A stretch of 64,000 bases of DNA from Heterotrichella gracilis (lineage: Eukaryota; Sar; Xanthophyceae; Tribonematales; Xanthonemataceae), in the NCBI GenBank assembly GCA_032358255.1, contig JAULBX010010767.1:1-64000 (forward strand), read 5' to 3'. The translations under genes and the position numbers were made by a program. Below, in pieces: positions 54,601-64,000 of the stretch (its first letter is position 1; each line of letters starts with the position of its first letter). The notes beneath the pieces are model-generated. The model was not told the origin of the DNA. It saw only the letters and a list, made by a program, of their open reading frames with translations, and ran no database searches.

Positions 54601-56134
54601 TTGAGCGCATGGGGGGCAGCTGCGCCATCTGCTGGAACGACATGGGCGGGGTGGTGGGGGGCCGGGATGCGTCTCAGGGCAAGGCCCTGGCGTGCGGCCA
54701 TGCCTACCACCAGGCCTGCCTCACGCAGTGGCTGCACCAGTGCCATGGGTGAGGGAATAGCTGGGGGAGGATGGGCGATCATTTTGCAATATATTATTGA
54801 ACGTAAACGTTTGCTTTTGCTGCGTTACCGAACAGGCTTTGTGGTTGGCCTGCTCTCTGTCCTGGCTAAGGCATTACACCTCCTCGCCTGCTGATCGCCT
54901 CCTCTTAGCAACAGCTGACCTGTGCCATGTTTCATCCCCTTGCAGCCAGGGCCGGTCGCCCACCTGCCCCATGTGCCAGGCGGTGATTGAGCTGGAGGTG
55001 CGCTACCGCGTGCCAAACCCTTGGAGGGTGTCGGTGCAGGAACGCATGCCACCGGGGGGACAGGGGGGGAACGGGGAGCATGGGCAAGGGAACATGCAGC
55101 CGGGGCCGCTGGGGCTGCAGCAGGAGATACAGGTGGGTGGCGTATGTGTGGGGAGGGTTGCCTGCTGATCGTTGACAGTGGGGGTGGGGCATCAATGCAT
55201 TGGCCTGATGCTCATGGCGTTGCAAATGCAACCTGTCTCATCCTGCAGCTCTGGCAGCTGGGCGCACATCTGTTCCGCTCATGCCGCTGCCTGCCTCGCA
55301 TACAAGGGTAACAAGGCATTCTTTTCCCAGGCTTTGCAAACATGCTGTCTCGCTATGCCAATGTATATGCTGCCTACCAACAGTAACCATGTCCCCCTGC
55401 AGGCGTTGATCGAGGACCTTGACCACTTCCCGCTCATCGCTGAGCTGCCAGAGGGTGCAGATGCGGGGCTGCTGGATGGGCTGGAGGTGCTGCACAACCC
55501 AGACAGGCTGCTGCACCAGGACCAGCACCACCAGCACCACCACCAGCAGCAGCAGCATCCGCATCAGCAGCATCAGCAGCAGATGGGGTGGGAGGTTCGG
55601 CTAGGACGAGGAGAGGCGGTGGGAACAGGTGGCGCAGGGGAGCAGAGGCCTGTCCCCAGCACCAGCCACGCAATGGGGGCGTCGCAAGGGGGGGGGAGCA
55701 GTGTGGTAGCGCAAGGGGAGGGTGTGTCGCTGGCGGGCGCGAGCGGTGTTCTGTCGGGGTCTGTGTCCATACATTCCGGCAACCCCAGCGCCAGCGGGCG
55801 CAATGCAGCCGAGGCCACCAGCGCCCCGGTATCCCTCCAGCAGGCATCGGCGCTGTCTGGGGCGGTGCGCACACGGCACCAGCACCAGCAGCAGCTGCTG
55901 AGGCAGCAGTCGGGGTCAGTGAAGGGGGGCGAAGCGGCTGCGGCGCCTGGCAGTAGTGTGGATGTGGTGGGGGAGACGTCGGGGGTGACCAGGGAGGCAG
56001 GTGCTGAGGCCAGCAATGCGGTCCCTGGTGGGGCTGAGGAGCAGGTGCAAGGGCAGGTGCAGGGGCAGGGTGGTGAGCGCAAGGGGGGGTTCATGAACCG
56101 GTTCAGGCTGCGGCGCAGGGCGGCCGCGCAGTAA
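51681..56134 (+). CDS. Multi-span membrane RING-H2 ubiquitin ligase with a His/Gln-rich tail
   Basis: Probable membrane-bound E3 ligase. Ten exons: 51681-51917, 52063-52237, 52375-52538, 52744-52916, 53155-53442, 53727-53949, 54180-54335, 54582-54748, 54946-55132, 55403-56134; 833 residues. Hydrophobic spans occur at about 5-20, 30-45, 58-73, 110-130, 255-275, 385-400 and 421-450, with soluble loops between; the loop after 275 has NATT and NGST glycosylation sequons. The RING-H2 finger is Cys486-Cys489-Cys510-His512-His515-Cys518-Cys535-Cys538 (CAIC, CGHAYH, CPMC), the C3H2C3 pattern of active ligases. After it come a short conserved-looking VRYRVPNPWRVSV, a His/Gln run at about 625-645 and a long Gly/Ser-rich tail. 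The third intron seems to start with GC (CAG|GCAAGG), though TGC|GTGCAG also keeps frame. I do not recognise a named orthologue; HRD1/gp78-type is only an analogy. Confidence 0.75.
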
Positions 56135-57055
56135 CAATGCCTTGCCGCCAGGTGGTGATGTGCCCTAGCTTGCCAGGACATGGGACAGCGACATGTGCCA
56201 GCAATTATGTGTGAGCTGTAGCGCTTTGCAAGGGCAGTGATTCCAGGTTGACCAGTGCAGGTCAGGGCTGTGAACGGGTTGTGTCGCACCGCGGCCAATC
56301 AGCCCAAGGAGCCTGCGCATGTTCAGGGCCCGGTGGGCTTCAGCATTAGGTATTTTTGCGGATGTACTTGATGTGGAGGATCTACGCCCTGGTTGCCGCA
56401 CCATGCAGATAAAGAATGTACAGCCAAATGGTTTGAGTGCATGCCACGCACAGGCAAGCATACACAGGAAATGATAGTACCGAACAATGTTGGCTCTGCC
56501 ACGTATGGTGTCGTTTGGCAGCAAGGATCAGCCTGACACGGTGTTGCATCCAATACATGATTTGTGGTGCATCGTGTATGTTGCTGCTCTGCATAATGAG
56601 CATCATGGACAGTTGGGTAAAAAAATTCTGGGTTTTTCACCAAGGTGTAACAGTTACAGTACTGCTGCCCGCCGTCGTATATCCCATACATGTGTCTGGT
56701 AGAGGCGCATCGATTAACATTGGTGTCAAGAAAACATCCACTACCAATAGTTGGCGGATTTGTTGGGGCTGCAGCCCATGGGGCCCCAGCCTGGCAACAT
56801 TAAATGTTATGATGGCGATGTTTACACTGTCCATATGTGCCATGAGAAAATTGCTCAACCAAGGCAGTGGCGCTAAGCCTTAGGCCAAAATTTATTGCAC
56901 TCACTAATAGGATAAACATGTACTATTTACAAGCCCTCGATGTATGCTCTCAAATTAAATTCTAGCTACCGGTCTCAGACTGGACATTCTACTGTAAAGT
57001 GAACTGTGATATGTCTTGCGTGTTGCTTGTCCTTATGGAGATCTCCACATCCCCC
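56135..57055. other. Intergenic region between convergent RING ligase and ERA genes
   Basis: No gene seen in 0.9 kb. The minus-strand TGTAA at 56927-56931 lies about 125 bases past the ERA stop and is its likely polyadenylation signal. Confidence 0.45.
56927..56931 (-). promoter_or_regulatory. Candidate polyadenylation signal of ERA
   Basis: TTACA on the plus strand reads TGTAA on the minus strand, 125 bases beyond the ERA stop codon, at a distance usual for green algae. Confidence 0.45.
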
Positions 57056-59500
57056 TCAATGCTTGCGCACACGCACATTAAGTATGAGATGCACCTTGTT
57101 TCTGAACAGCTTCTCCAGCTCCAGGCGTGCTTTCTTGCCCACCTCCCCAATCACAGCTCCGCGCTTGCCCACCACCATAGCCTTCACGCGCGCATGCGGC
57201 ACCCACACGTCCAGCTCAATGCGCAGGGAGCCGTCCTTCAGGGTCTGTGTACCGAGGTGGGTGTCAGAAGTTGAGGCAGGGGGGGGAGAGGGGTGGGGCT
57301 CAGTTGCAAATCTCCGTGTCGTGGGTGGTGCCCCACCATGACAGGTGCAGGGTTGGCGCATGCACATACATGCATCACGCTTTTGGCCAGGGCAGGAACG
57401 TGCTCATGCGCAGTCCATCACAGGCTTGGCCAAGCACCACTTGTACATTCAGCCAAACCCTTGCCTAGGGTTCACCAGCACGATCTGAGCAGCACTAGTG
57501 ACTTTAATGGGTGTGCTTAAATTTCACCTCATCGTGCTTGAATTTCAACCCACATATGAAAACCCATGGCACGGTCACCACACCCACCTTCCACGACACA
57601 ATGCTGGTGCGGATCTCGTAGGGCAGCTCCTTGCGCAGGCGCAGGAACAGCTGCTCACGCACAAGCTCACCAGCCTGGGCGGGGGGCGACTGGTCGGTCA
57701 CGTCGTCCTCGGCAACCATCCAATCGCCGGGCTGCGCCTGGGCTGCAGGAAGGGGGAAAGGCTGTTGGTGGGCACCGGGTTGCAGAGGAAGGGAGGGGCA
57801 AGCATGGTCTTGACCTCTATGGTGTCTTGACCTCTATGGTGTTGCAAGTGCATGCTGCTCGATCACATGTGCATGTGATGCGTGATGTGCATGTACCCGT
57901 CAGCACTGGATGGGTGCCGTGGGAGCGCAGGTAGCCCATGTCAATATTGCGTGGCAGGAGAGGGAGACTCCTGAGGTTGAACATAAGTGCCTGCTTGCAA
58001 GTTTATTAAGCGGCGAGACTGCAAGCAATGCGAGCGAGTGGGCGCACAAGGTGAACCCTGCGCAGTAGCCCTGCAATACCCTACCAATGAGGAAGTCCTT
58101 GAGCTCCGCCACGCCCCGGTTGCGCAGCGCAGAGATGTAGAAGATGTCCTGGAAATCATGCAGGGCGCACAGCTGGTCACACAGGGTCAGCATCCTGGGC
58201 TTGTCCTCCCGCGGGATGTCGTCGATCTTGTTGAGGACCAAGATGCTCTTGGGGAAGGTCCAGGATCGCTCTCGGTCCAGTGCGCCATGGTCCTTGTCGG
58301 TCTGGCCCACCCGCTCGATCAGGTTCACCACCCGTGGATCGGGGTAGGAGATCTGGAATTCATGCAAGGCAACTCTGAGAGGATGGCAGCCACTAATAGC
58401 AGCAACACCGGGGTATATACATCAATGAGTGGTCGCAAAAAAGTACACATTCCATTGCTTCATTTAACAAACCATGGCACATGAGGCTTAATACTTGACC
58501 GCAAGCCCCCCGCCATTGCCAACCCGTTCATTCCCACCTGGCAACATGGCGTTGCATGCCCACCAATGTGCACCCCGCCCGTCCACCCCACTACCTACCA
58601 CCTTCCCCTTGCCACACCCACCTGGCGGTGCGCATCGATGATGAACAGCAGCAGGTCACTGCCGGCAGCTGTGCTCCATGCAGACTGCACGCGTGTGCGG
58701 TGGTCACCCCCCCGCAGGTGGCGGGGCCCTACCACCCCTGGCGTGTCATACAGCACCACCTGGGTGTCCTCACAGGTGAACGCGCCCAGGGTGGTGGCCA
58801 CTGTGGTGTTGGTCTTGGGCGAGACCGCGCTCACCTGAAGGGTGGGTGCAGGGTTTGGGGGCGGGTTTGGCGGTACAGGCCACGACAAGGCGCGGAATGC
58901 AAAAGAGAGTGCGCAGTCACCCTGGCAACTAGCAGTGCTAAGAACTGAGTCTGCATTGCAGTGTAACTCGCTCACAACCATCACCTGACGGCGTTTTTTG
59001 TTATCTACCACACTAACCAATACAGCTGCATGCTGGTAGTGCTTTAAATGTGACATGTACACGGTCATAAAAACCCACCAACCACTATGCTGGTGGCTCT
59101 ATTAGGCATTCTTTTGCATGCATGCATACTGGACAATGCATGCATATACGCATGCATCACTCGCCTTGGAGCCCACAAGGGTGTTGGTGAGGGTCGACTT
59201 GCCGGCGTTAGGCACGCCCACTACTGCAACGTGGAGCACTTTTTTCACGTCCTCTTCGTCCAAGTCGTCAAACAGGCTCCCACCGTCACTGTCCAAAATT
59301 GTCAGTTCGTGCTTGTCCAGGCTGCTGCTACCATTTGAAACGGCGACAGTGCCCTCGTCAAGGTGTTGCAACCCTTGCTGGACGCTGCCAAATTGGCGCA
59401 ACAAGTTTGGTACGTATCTGAGGAAAGGCTGTGTTACGTCGAAAGCAAGTGCTTGCCGCAATTGGGTAGTCGCTGCAAGCCGCCTGAGAAGGTTTGGCAT
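57056..59500 (-). CDS. ERA: ERA-type GTPase, organellar small-subunit rRNA assembly factor
   Basis: Binds the 3' end of small-subunit rRNA; in algae and plants it acts in plastids or mitochondria. Five exons (gene order): 59500-59165, 58834-58622, 58352-58085, 57742-57588, 57244-57056; 386 residues. A roughly 88-residue N-terminal extension with an Arg/Leu-rich start (MPNLLRRLAATTQLRQALAF) looks like a mitochondrial or plastid presequence. The GTPase motifs are G1 GVPNAGKST (95-103), G2 region VSAVSPKTNTT, G3 DTPG (142-145), G4 LNKID and G5 ISALRNRG. The C-terminal KH domain has VKAMVVGKRGAVIGEVGKKAR. The first intron begins GCGAGT, not GT: only AAG|GCGAGT joins GSK to VSAVSPK in frame, so it is a GC-AG intron. 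A neighbouring 17-base tandem repeat sits in intron 3. Confidence 0.95.
57808..57841. repeat. Perfect 17-base tandem repeat in ERA intron 3
   Basis: TCTTGACCTCTATGGTG occurs twice head to tail with no gap. It is within the intron between exons 3 and 4 and looks like a recent slippage or duplication product. Confidence 0.8.
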
Positions 59501-61244
59501 TGGGTCAGCGCTGAAAGCCTAGGGTTAACACACAGGGCCGTGCATAGCAACATCCGTGCACCTGGTGATACTGCTTGCAGTTGAAACTGACTACAATTGA
59601 AGCAGAAATACTTTGCAAGCTGTGTAAACTCCCATGGCCCTGCCCAACTCACGACTCACCGAGAGCGACTCACGAGAAGTTCGAGTCGCTTGTCTCGACA
59701 ATTTCACAATTGTCTAGCCCATACATAGCATATCGTTGACACAGTTGAGGCAGATTCCTCGGTTATTTCCTCTGGTTTTTGCGATACTGTGAGCTTAATT
59801 GCTGTGCAGCCCGGCTGGATTAGAGTCTCCCTGACATAGCAAACTCTGCGAGGTGGATGCGCCTGTGTCGCTTGTTCCTTGGCTCGCTATTCACACTGTT
59901 CTGCCCCAGTTCTTCGTTTCCAGGCTACAATTTTAAGGGTTTGGGTTGTAAGTAAGGCTGCATTCGGGTCAGCCAACAGTTGCCAACTGAGTTGGTACTG
60001 CCGAGTAGAAGTAGACGTAACTATGGTGTTTACGTCGACGCATTCGAAGATCTAACTATACCTTGTGCTTACGTGGGATTCTTAGCCAGAGGCTTGAGAG
60101 GGAAGTTTTGCGATTCGAAAGTCGCTCTTCGCACCGGCTGACTCTGCTTTCTTGTCTTGTAGGCAGCGAAAACACAGCAGGCTCGCATGGCCCATGCTCC
60201 CAGCCTGGCGTTGCAGGTGGCAGACCATTTGCAAGGTGCTAGTGACCGACCAACGCACTAGGTGGGTTTGCATTAGTTGTATATCCACCGCTTGCTGTAT
60301 GCTACCAGGCATTGCCACAAGCGGCAACTCGCGGTTTGCTAGCATGTCCACCCGCCCAGTGTGCTTTACGACGCACTGCCTCGCAGGTATAACCAATGGT
60401 CGCCAGGAACGGTCGCCAGGAACCTTCGATAGTTCATATTCTTCCTAATATCTGAGGCACTGCCCTGGTTGCTTTCTCGGCGAGGCATGACCAAGCAAGA
60501 CAGCCCGCGCAGAGGCCATCAGTGCTGGGTGGGCGGTTTGAGAGGCACGTAGTCATGACTAGTCGCCTGTAACCGATACGCGGCAACGCGACGATGCACG
60601 TGCAGCAACTGACTTGACTCACAACTGAAGGTGTTATCTTGTTTGTCAAACAAACAGCAGTGGACCCAGGGCCTGTGGACCAAACCCTGTCAAAACCCTA
60701 TTGTGGTACCAGCGATAATTGGCCTGCGCAAACCCTCGTTCCTTTGAAGGCTACACACCCACATATAGCTGCATACTGCTTCCTCCAGGTTCAAGCGCAG
60801 CCTGGCCTCAAGGAAGGCCCTGGTGACACCCCATGATTCCTTTCAAACCCCTTGCCACCCACTCAATTGGCCACTGCTTCGAAAATGGCAATCGCCACCA
60901 CATTAGCCCTAGCCACACCAGTCATACACACCAGATTGCAACCTCTTAACAAGTTCACCATGGTAGTTGAAGCCACAGCCACGGCTGGTGTGCAGCACTG
61001 GCCCCCCATGGCATGTTACGCTTAATACATACCATTTCCTCATACTTCTATCCTTGGCAGGAGGAGATCACCCTACCCGCCAACCGCATGCTCCTCCCCT
61101 GCCCTTGCAGCTGCCTGGTAGAAACATGCCCGCACCCCTGGCACCCTGCAACCCAAGAAATCCTACAAGAATTTCCAGACACCGCCCTGCGCCTGCTGCT
61201 CGCATGCACATGCAGCCAGGGGGGTTAACTCACAAGCAAAGGGA
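59501..61244. other. Divergent region between ERA and the PAS-kinase; possible unplaced 5' exons
   Basis: The ERA promoter must lie at the left end. Towards the right are three segments that may be upstream exons of the kinase. One is a frame with ATG at 60196 ending at a strong donor near 60261. Another is a segment from 60789 (acceptor CTCCAG) reading FKRSLASRKALVTPHDSF. The third is a segment from 61061 (acceptor TTGGCAG) reading EEITLPANRMLLPCPCSCL. Phases of the first two fit each other, but I could not build one continuous frame into the PAS exon, so they are left unannotated. Confidence 0.35.
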
Positions 61245-63788
61245 ATGAGCTCCCAGCCTTGGCAGCATGGGGTGGGGATTGAAGGGGTGCTGTTTTGTGA
61301 CATGCAAGCGCGGGGGTGGCGCGTGATGTACGCAGATACGGACTGGTGCTGCCTCACAGGTGGGATCACAGGTTCTAGGGTAAAAGCAAGGGTTTCGGGT
61401 TTTGATTTGCGCCTTAATTTACATTTATGGGTTCAACCGCTATAGATCTCTGCCTTCTTGCCTGCCATCTGTCACAGCATACACACCGCCTACAGATAAA
61501 TTGCTTGATTGTTGTGGCGACCTGGACCTTCAGCTCAAATGTTTGGGGTGAACCCTAAATCCTAAACCCTAAACATGACATCCATTTCCGCTCCACAACC
61601 TACCATGCATGCGCCCAGCTCCAAATCCTAACTGTCATGTGTACTTTTTCAACGGGCGTGTACCACTTCTTGCCGTGCAGGCGTGCGCAGCGGGGATGCT
61701 GTGGGTCAGCCATTCTGGGGCCTGTTTGCAACGCATGCAGCTGGCGGCACACGGGGCCCCATAGCACAGGTGGGGTTTGCACAACGCCGTGCACTTAAAC
61801 TCATGCTGTTTTGCCACCCTGACACCCTCCCCTGCGTGATAGAACCCCTGACCAGCGGCCCCCCCTGCAGGAGCCCTGGAGCGTGTTTGATGACGTCATC
61901 TCCACCTGTCAGCCCTTCACCCTCACCGCCTGCCTCACCCTGCCAGATGGCGCCCCAAACCCTACCCAAGGGTTTTTCCGGGTGCACTTCAAGCCAGCCA
62001 ACACCAGCCGCCTGGGCGACAGGATGGCTGGGGTGTCGGTCCAGGGGTGCAGCGCTAGTGGCGACAACAAGGGGAGTACAAAGGGGGTATATTTTGCGAC
62101 ATTCAGGCGGCACCAAGTGGCGGAGCCCCTTCCCCTGATGCCTCTGAGTGTCGTCTCCACCTTGCCATTTCCTGATGTACAGCTAGGACCGCTGATGGGC
62201 GTCGGGAGTTTTGGGAAGTGAGTTTGATGGGCGGTTGGAGAGGATGCAGCTGCATTTTCAGATGTGTGGCTAATGGGGGGCGCATGGCAACTGTACTGCA
62301 GCTTACCAGAAAGAATAGGGTTCCCCCCGCCATCATTGTACCTTACGCCGATGTTTGCGCTGACTCATCCTTGACCACATCCCCTCCCATTATACGCATT
62401 GCCCCTTCCTGCCTATGCCACTCACACCCCAGTCTAGGGCTCCCACCCACCCTCGCGCCTGCCCCAACACCCCAAAACCCTACCGCAGGGTTTACCACGG
62501 CGCGTGGGAGGGCCGCCACGTGGCAGTCAAGCTGCTGGTTCACAGGGAGTCACACCACAGCCCAGCAGCCAATGAAGCCACACTCGGCATCCAGGCTGTG
62601 CACCCGCATGTGGCCAGGACCTTCAAATACCACACAGTGGTGCACTGCGCATGTGGGCACCCGCTGGCTCCCCCTGGGGCAGTGCAGGCGCAGGATGGGG
62701 AGCTGTGCGGGGGTGGGGAGCGCGGGTGCGAGACGTGGATTGTGATGGAGTACTGCGACGGGGGCAGCCTGCTGGATGCTGTCAGAGAAGGTGAGGGCGT
62801 GGGGAGTAGGGGGGTGGTAGGGTGAGTGGTCGGGCATAGGGTGTTCGTAGGGTATAATTGGAAATTTTGAAAGGAGGTTGAGTGGGTGGGGTCAAGGGGC
62901 TGCTGGTACGGGCCTGCTACAGCACTTACCCAATCTGTTCTCCATCCAAGAGGTTGTAATCCCCATGTGTAGGGCCATCCATTGTGCCAGGGCCTGCTTA
63001 ATTCACTGGGCATTGAAATTCACCGCAAACACATGTGTACACAGGCCCCCGCCAATGGGGTGTCTTTTGTGGGAGGATCTTACATGGGGTTCCCCCCTCC
63101 CCTTGTGCAGGCTTTTTCCGCACTAGCTCTTGTGCGCCACACCTGCCCCGGGTTCTCGCGGCAGCCAAGCAGATTGCGTCTGGGATGGCACACCTGCATT
63201 CACTGGGGATAGTACATGCCGATCTCAACCCCCAAAATGTGCTCCTGTCCCTGGGCGATGGCGAACCAGACATGCCTGTGGTCTGCAAGGTCTGCAGTTG
63301 GGGATTGGTATTTAAAAAATCTTGCTTGATTACCCTTTGCTTTTGCTGGCCAAGTTGTAGAGATATTGCAATGTTGGATAAATTTGGCTCACTACACCAT
63401 TGTGCGCATTATACTTTCAAGTCCCTGTAGGGTGGTTTTATAGATGCTGGGCGTTGTAGATCCAGTGGGGAAATTGTTACTCAGTGCAGTGACAAAACCC
63501 TATTGCGGCGTGCAGATCTGTGACTTTGGCCTGAGCTGCCTGCTGAAGCGAGGCGAGTCCTCCTCCCAGAGCGCCGCCTGTGGCACGATCACTCACATGC
63601 CTGTCGAGAGCATCAGGGACAGCCACGTCAGCCGTGCCACCGACGTGTATGCCTTTGGGGTCATGCTGTGGGAGCTGTGGCAAGGGGAGCTGGCGTGGCA
63701 GGGGGAGGGGTGCTACAAGATACTGCTGAGGAAGATGAGCGGGGATGACAGGCTGCCGCTGCCTGAGAGCGCACCTGCAGAGATCAAG
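61245..63788 (+). CDS. PAS-domain protein kinase (TKL/Raf-like), partial
   Basis: The visible exons are 61245-61359 (5' limit uncertain), 61681-61769, 61871-62217, 62489-62790, 63111-63289 and 63516-63788. The gene continues past the right edge, and 63789-64000 is intron. The PAS core reads WRVMYADTDWCCLTG then AVGQPFWGLF and continues to about TACLTLPDG. The kinase domain follows with the Gly loop GVGSFGKVYHGAW, the VAIK-like HVAVKLL, the alpha-C Glu in NEATLG, the hinge IVMEYCDGGSL, the catalytic loop VHADLNPQNVLL, DFG as CDFGLSC, and activation segment CGTITHMPVES in place of APE. The Arg of the usual HRD is Ala (non-RD type), and Asp and Asn are kept, so activity is likely. This PAS-TKL arrangement is common in green algae. 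Ligand and substrate are unknown. The true N-terminus may include exons further left. Confidence 0.82.
61553..61573 (+). repeat. Short interstitial plant-type telomere-like tract
   Basis: Three contiguous heptamers, CCCTAAA-TCCTAAA-CCCTAAA, lie in the first visible intron of the PAS-kinase gene. The unit is the complement of the plant and trebouxiophyte telomere repeat TTTAGGG. Three units are too few to be a former chromosome end and fit insertion during break repair or chance expansion. Confidence 0.6.
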
Positions 63789-64000
63789 GTGGGGGCGAGG
63801 GTAGGGTATGTTCAAATGTCTCTCTTGGAAAAGATTGTCTCTCTTGATAAGGATTTTTTACGAGTATACCTCCCTTGGGAAGGGAGCGTTGTGGCTGGTT
63901 GGGCGCCTGTATCAACACCCCCGGATGCCATTGCATTGCGATGGCATAGGATAAAGCTTGTTGTTCCTTTGTTTCCACCTCATACATCCATGGGAGGACC

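Noticed and set aside
55573-56298. 241-codon minus-strand frame opposite the RING ligase tail
   Set aside because: It is a mirror of the low-complexity, GC-rich last exon. Pro/Ser/Ala-rich shadow translation is expected there.
30075-59500. A functional cluster of splicing (SART1, ESS2) or ubiquitin (SKP1, RING, arrestin) genes
   Set aside because: The genes have separate promoters, mixed strands and unrelated neighbours between them. Nothing in the sequence shows co-regulation, so I regard the themes as chance.

Overview
The window reads as nuclear DNA of a green alga (chlorophyte, most like a trebouxiophyte such as Coccomyxa or Trebouxia; this placement is inference). The evidence is sixteen protein genes, thirteen of them broken by many short introns with GT-AG (a few GC-AG) borders. 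Others are a CTR copper transporter with the Cys-Met motifs described from Chlamydomonas, a plant-type glutathione reductase, an NPSN-class plant SNARE, a plastid-type DUF3110 protein, TGTAA sequences downstream of several stop codons (the green-algal polyadenylation signal) and a short plant-type CCCTAAA telomere-like tract. Base composition looks moderate (near half G+C), unlike very GC-rich Chlorella or Chlamydomonas. I reconstructed exons by hand. For every complete gene the summed exon length is divisible by three and the spliced frame stays open, which is the main internal check.

Layout, left to right: CTR-type copper transporter (+, 938-5450); small secreted CHRD-like protein (-, 6636-7178); PCNA (+, 8348-9629) with an E2F-like site upstream; alpha-arrestin-like protein (-, 10289-14067); very long coiled-coil, tail-anchored golgin-like protein (+, 15388-22057); intronless APH/choline-kinase-fold phosphotransferase (+, 22952-23992); glutathione reductase (-, 25289-29713) head to head with SART1 splicing factor (+, 30075-35567); NPSN-type Qb-SNARE (+, 36761-38159); ABCE1/RLI1 (-, 39132-44245) head to head with SKP1 (+, 45023-45882); DUF3110 protein (-, 47062-48565); ESS2/DGCR14 splicing factor (-, 49303-50709) head to head with a multi-membrane-span RING-H2 ubiquitin ligase (+, 51681-56134); organellar ERA GTPase (-, 57056-59500); and a PAS-protein kinase (+, from about 61245, running off the right edge).

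The genes are individually transcribed housekeeping genes rather than an operon or island. Shared themes are coincidental neighbours: mRNA splicing (SART1, ESS2), ribosome biology (ABCE1, ERA), ubiquitin (SKP1, RING E3, arrestin with a PPxY motif), Golgi/secretory traffic (golgin, SNARE) and redox/metal handling (glutathione reductase, CTR). I found no mobile element with coding capacity, no CRISPR, no rRNA and no convincing tRNA. The most unusual items are the module-duplicated Cys-Met ectodomain of the copper transporter with methionines lost in one half, three GC-AG introns, an A+T-rich foreign-looking patch and paired G-runs in golgin introns, a duplicated PCNA 3' end, a near-perfect hairpin in an arrestin intron, and a striking excess of the palindrome TGCATGCA outside exons.
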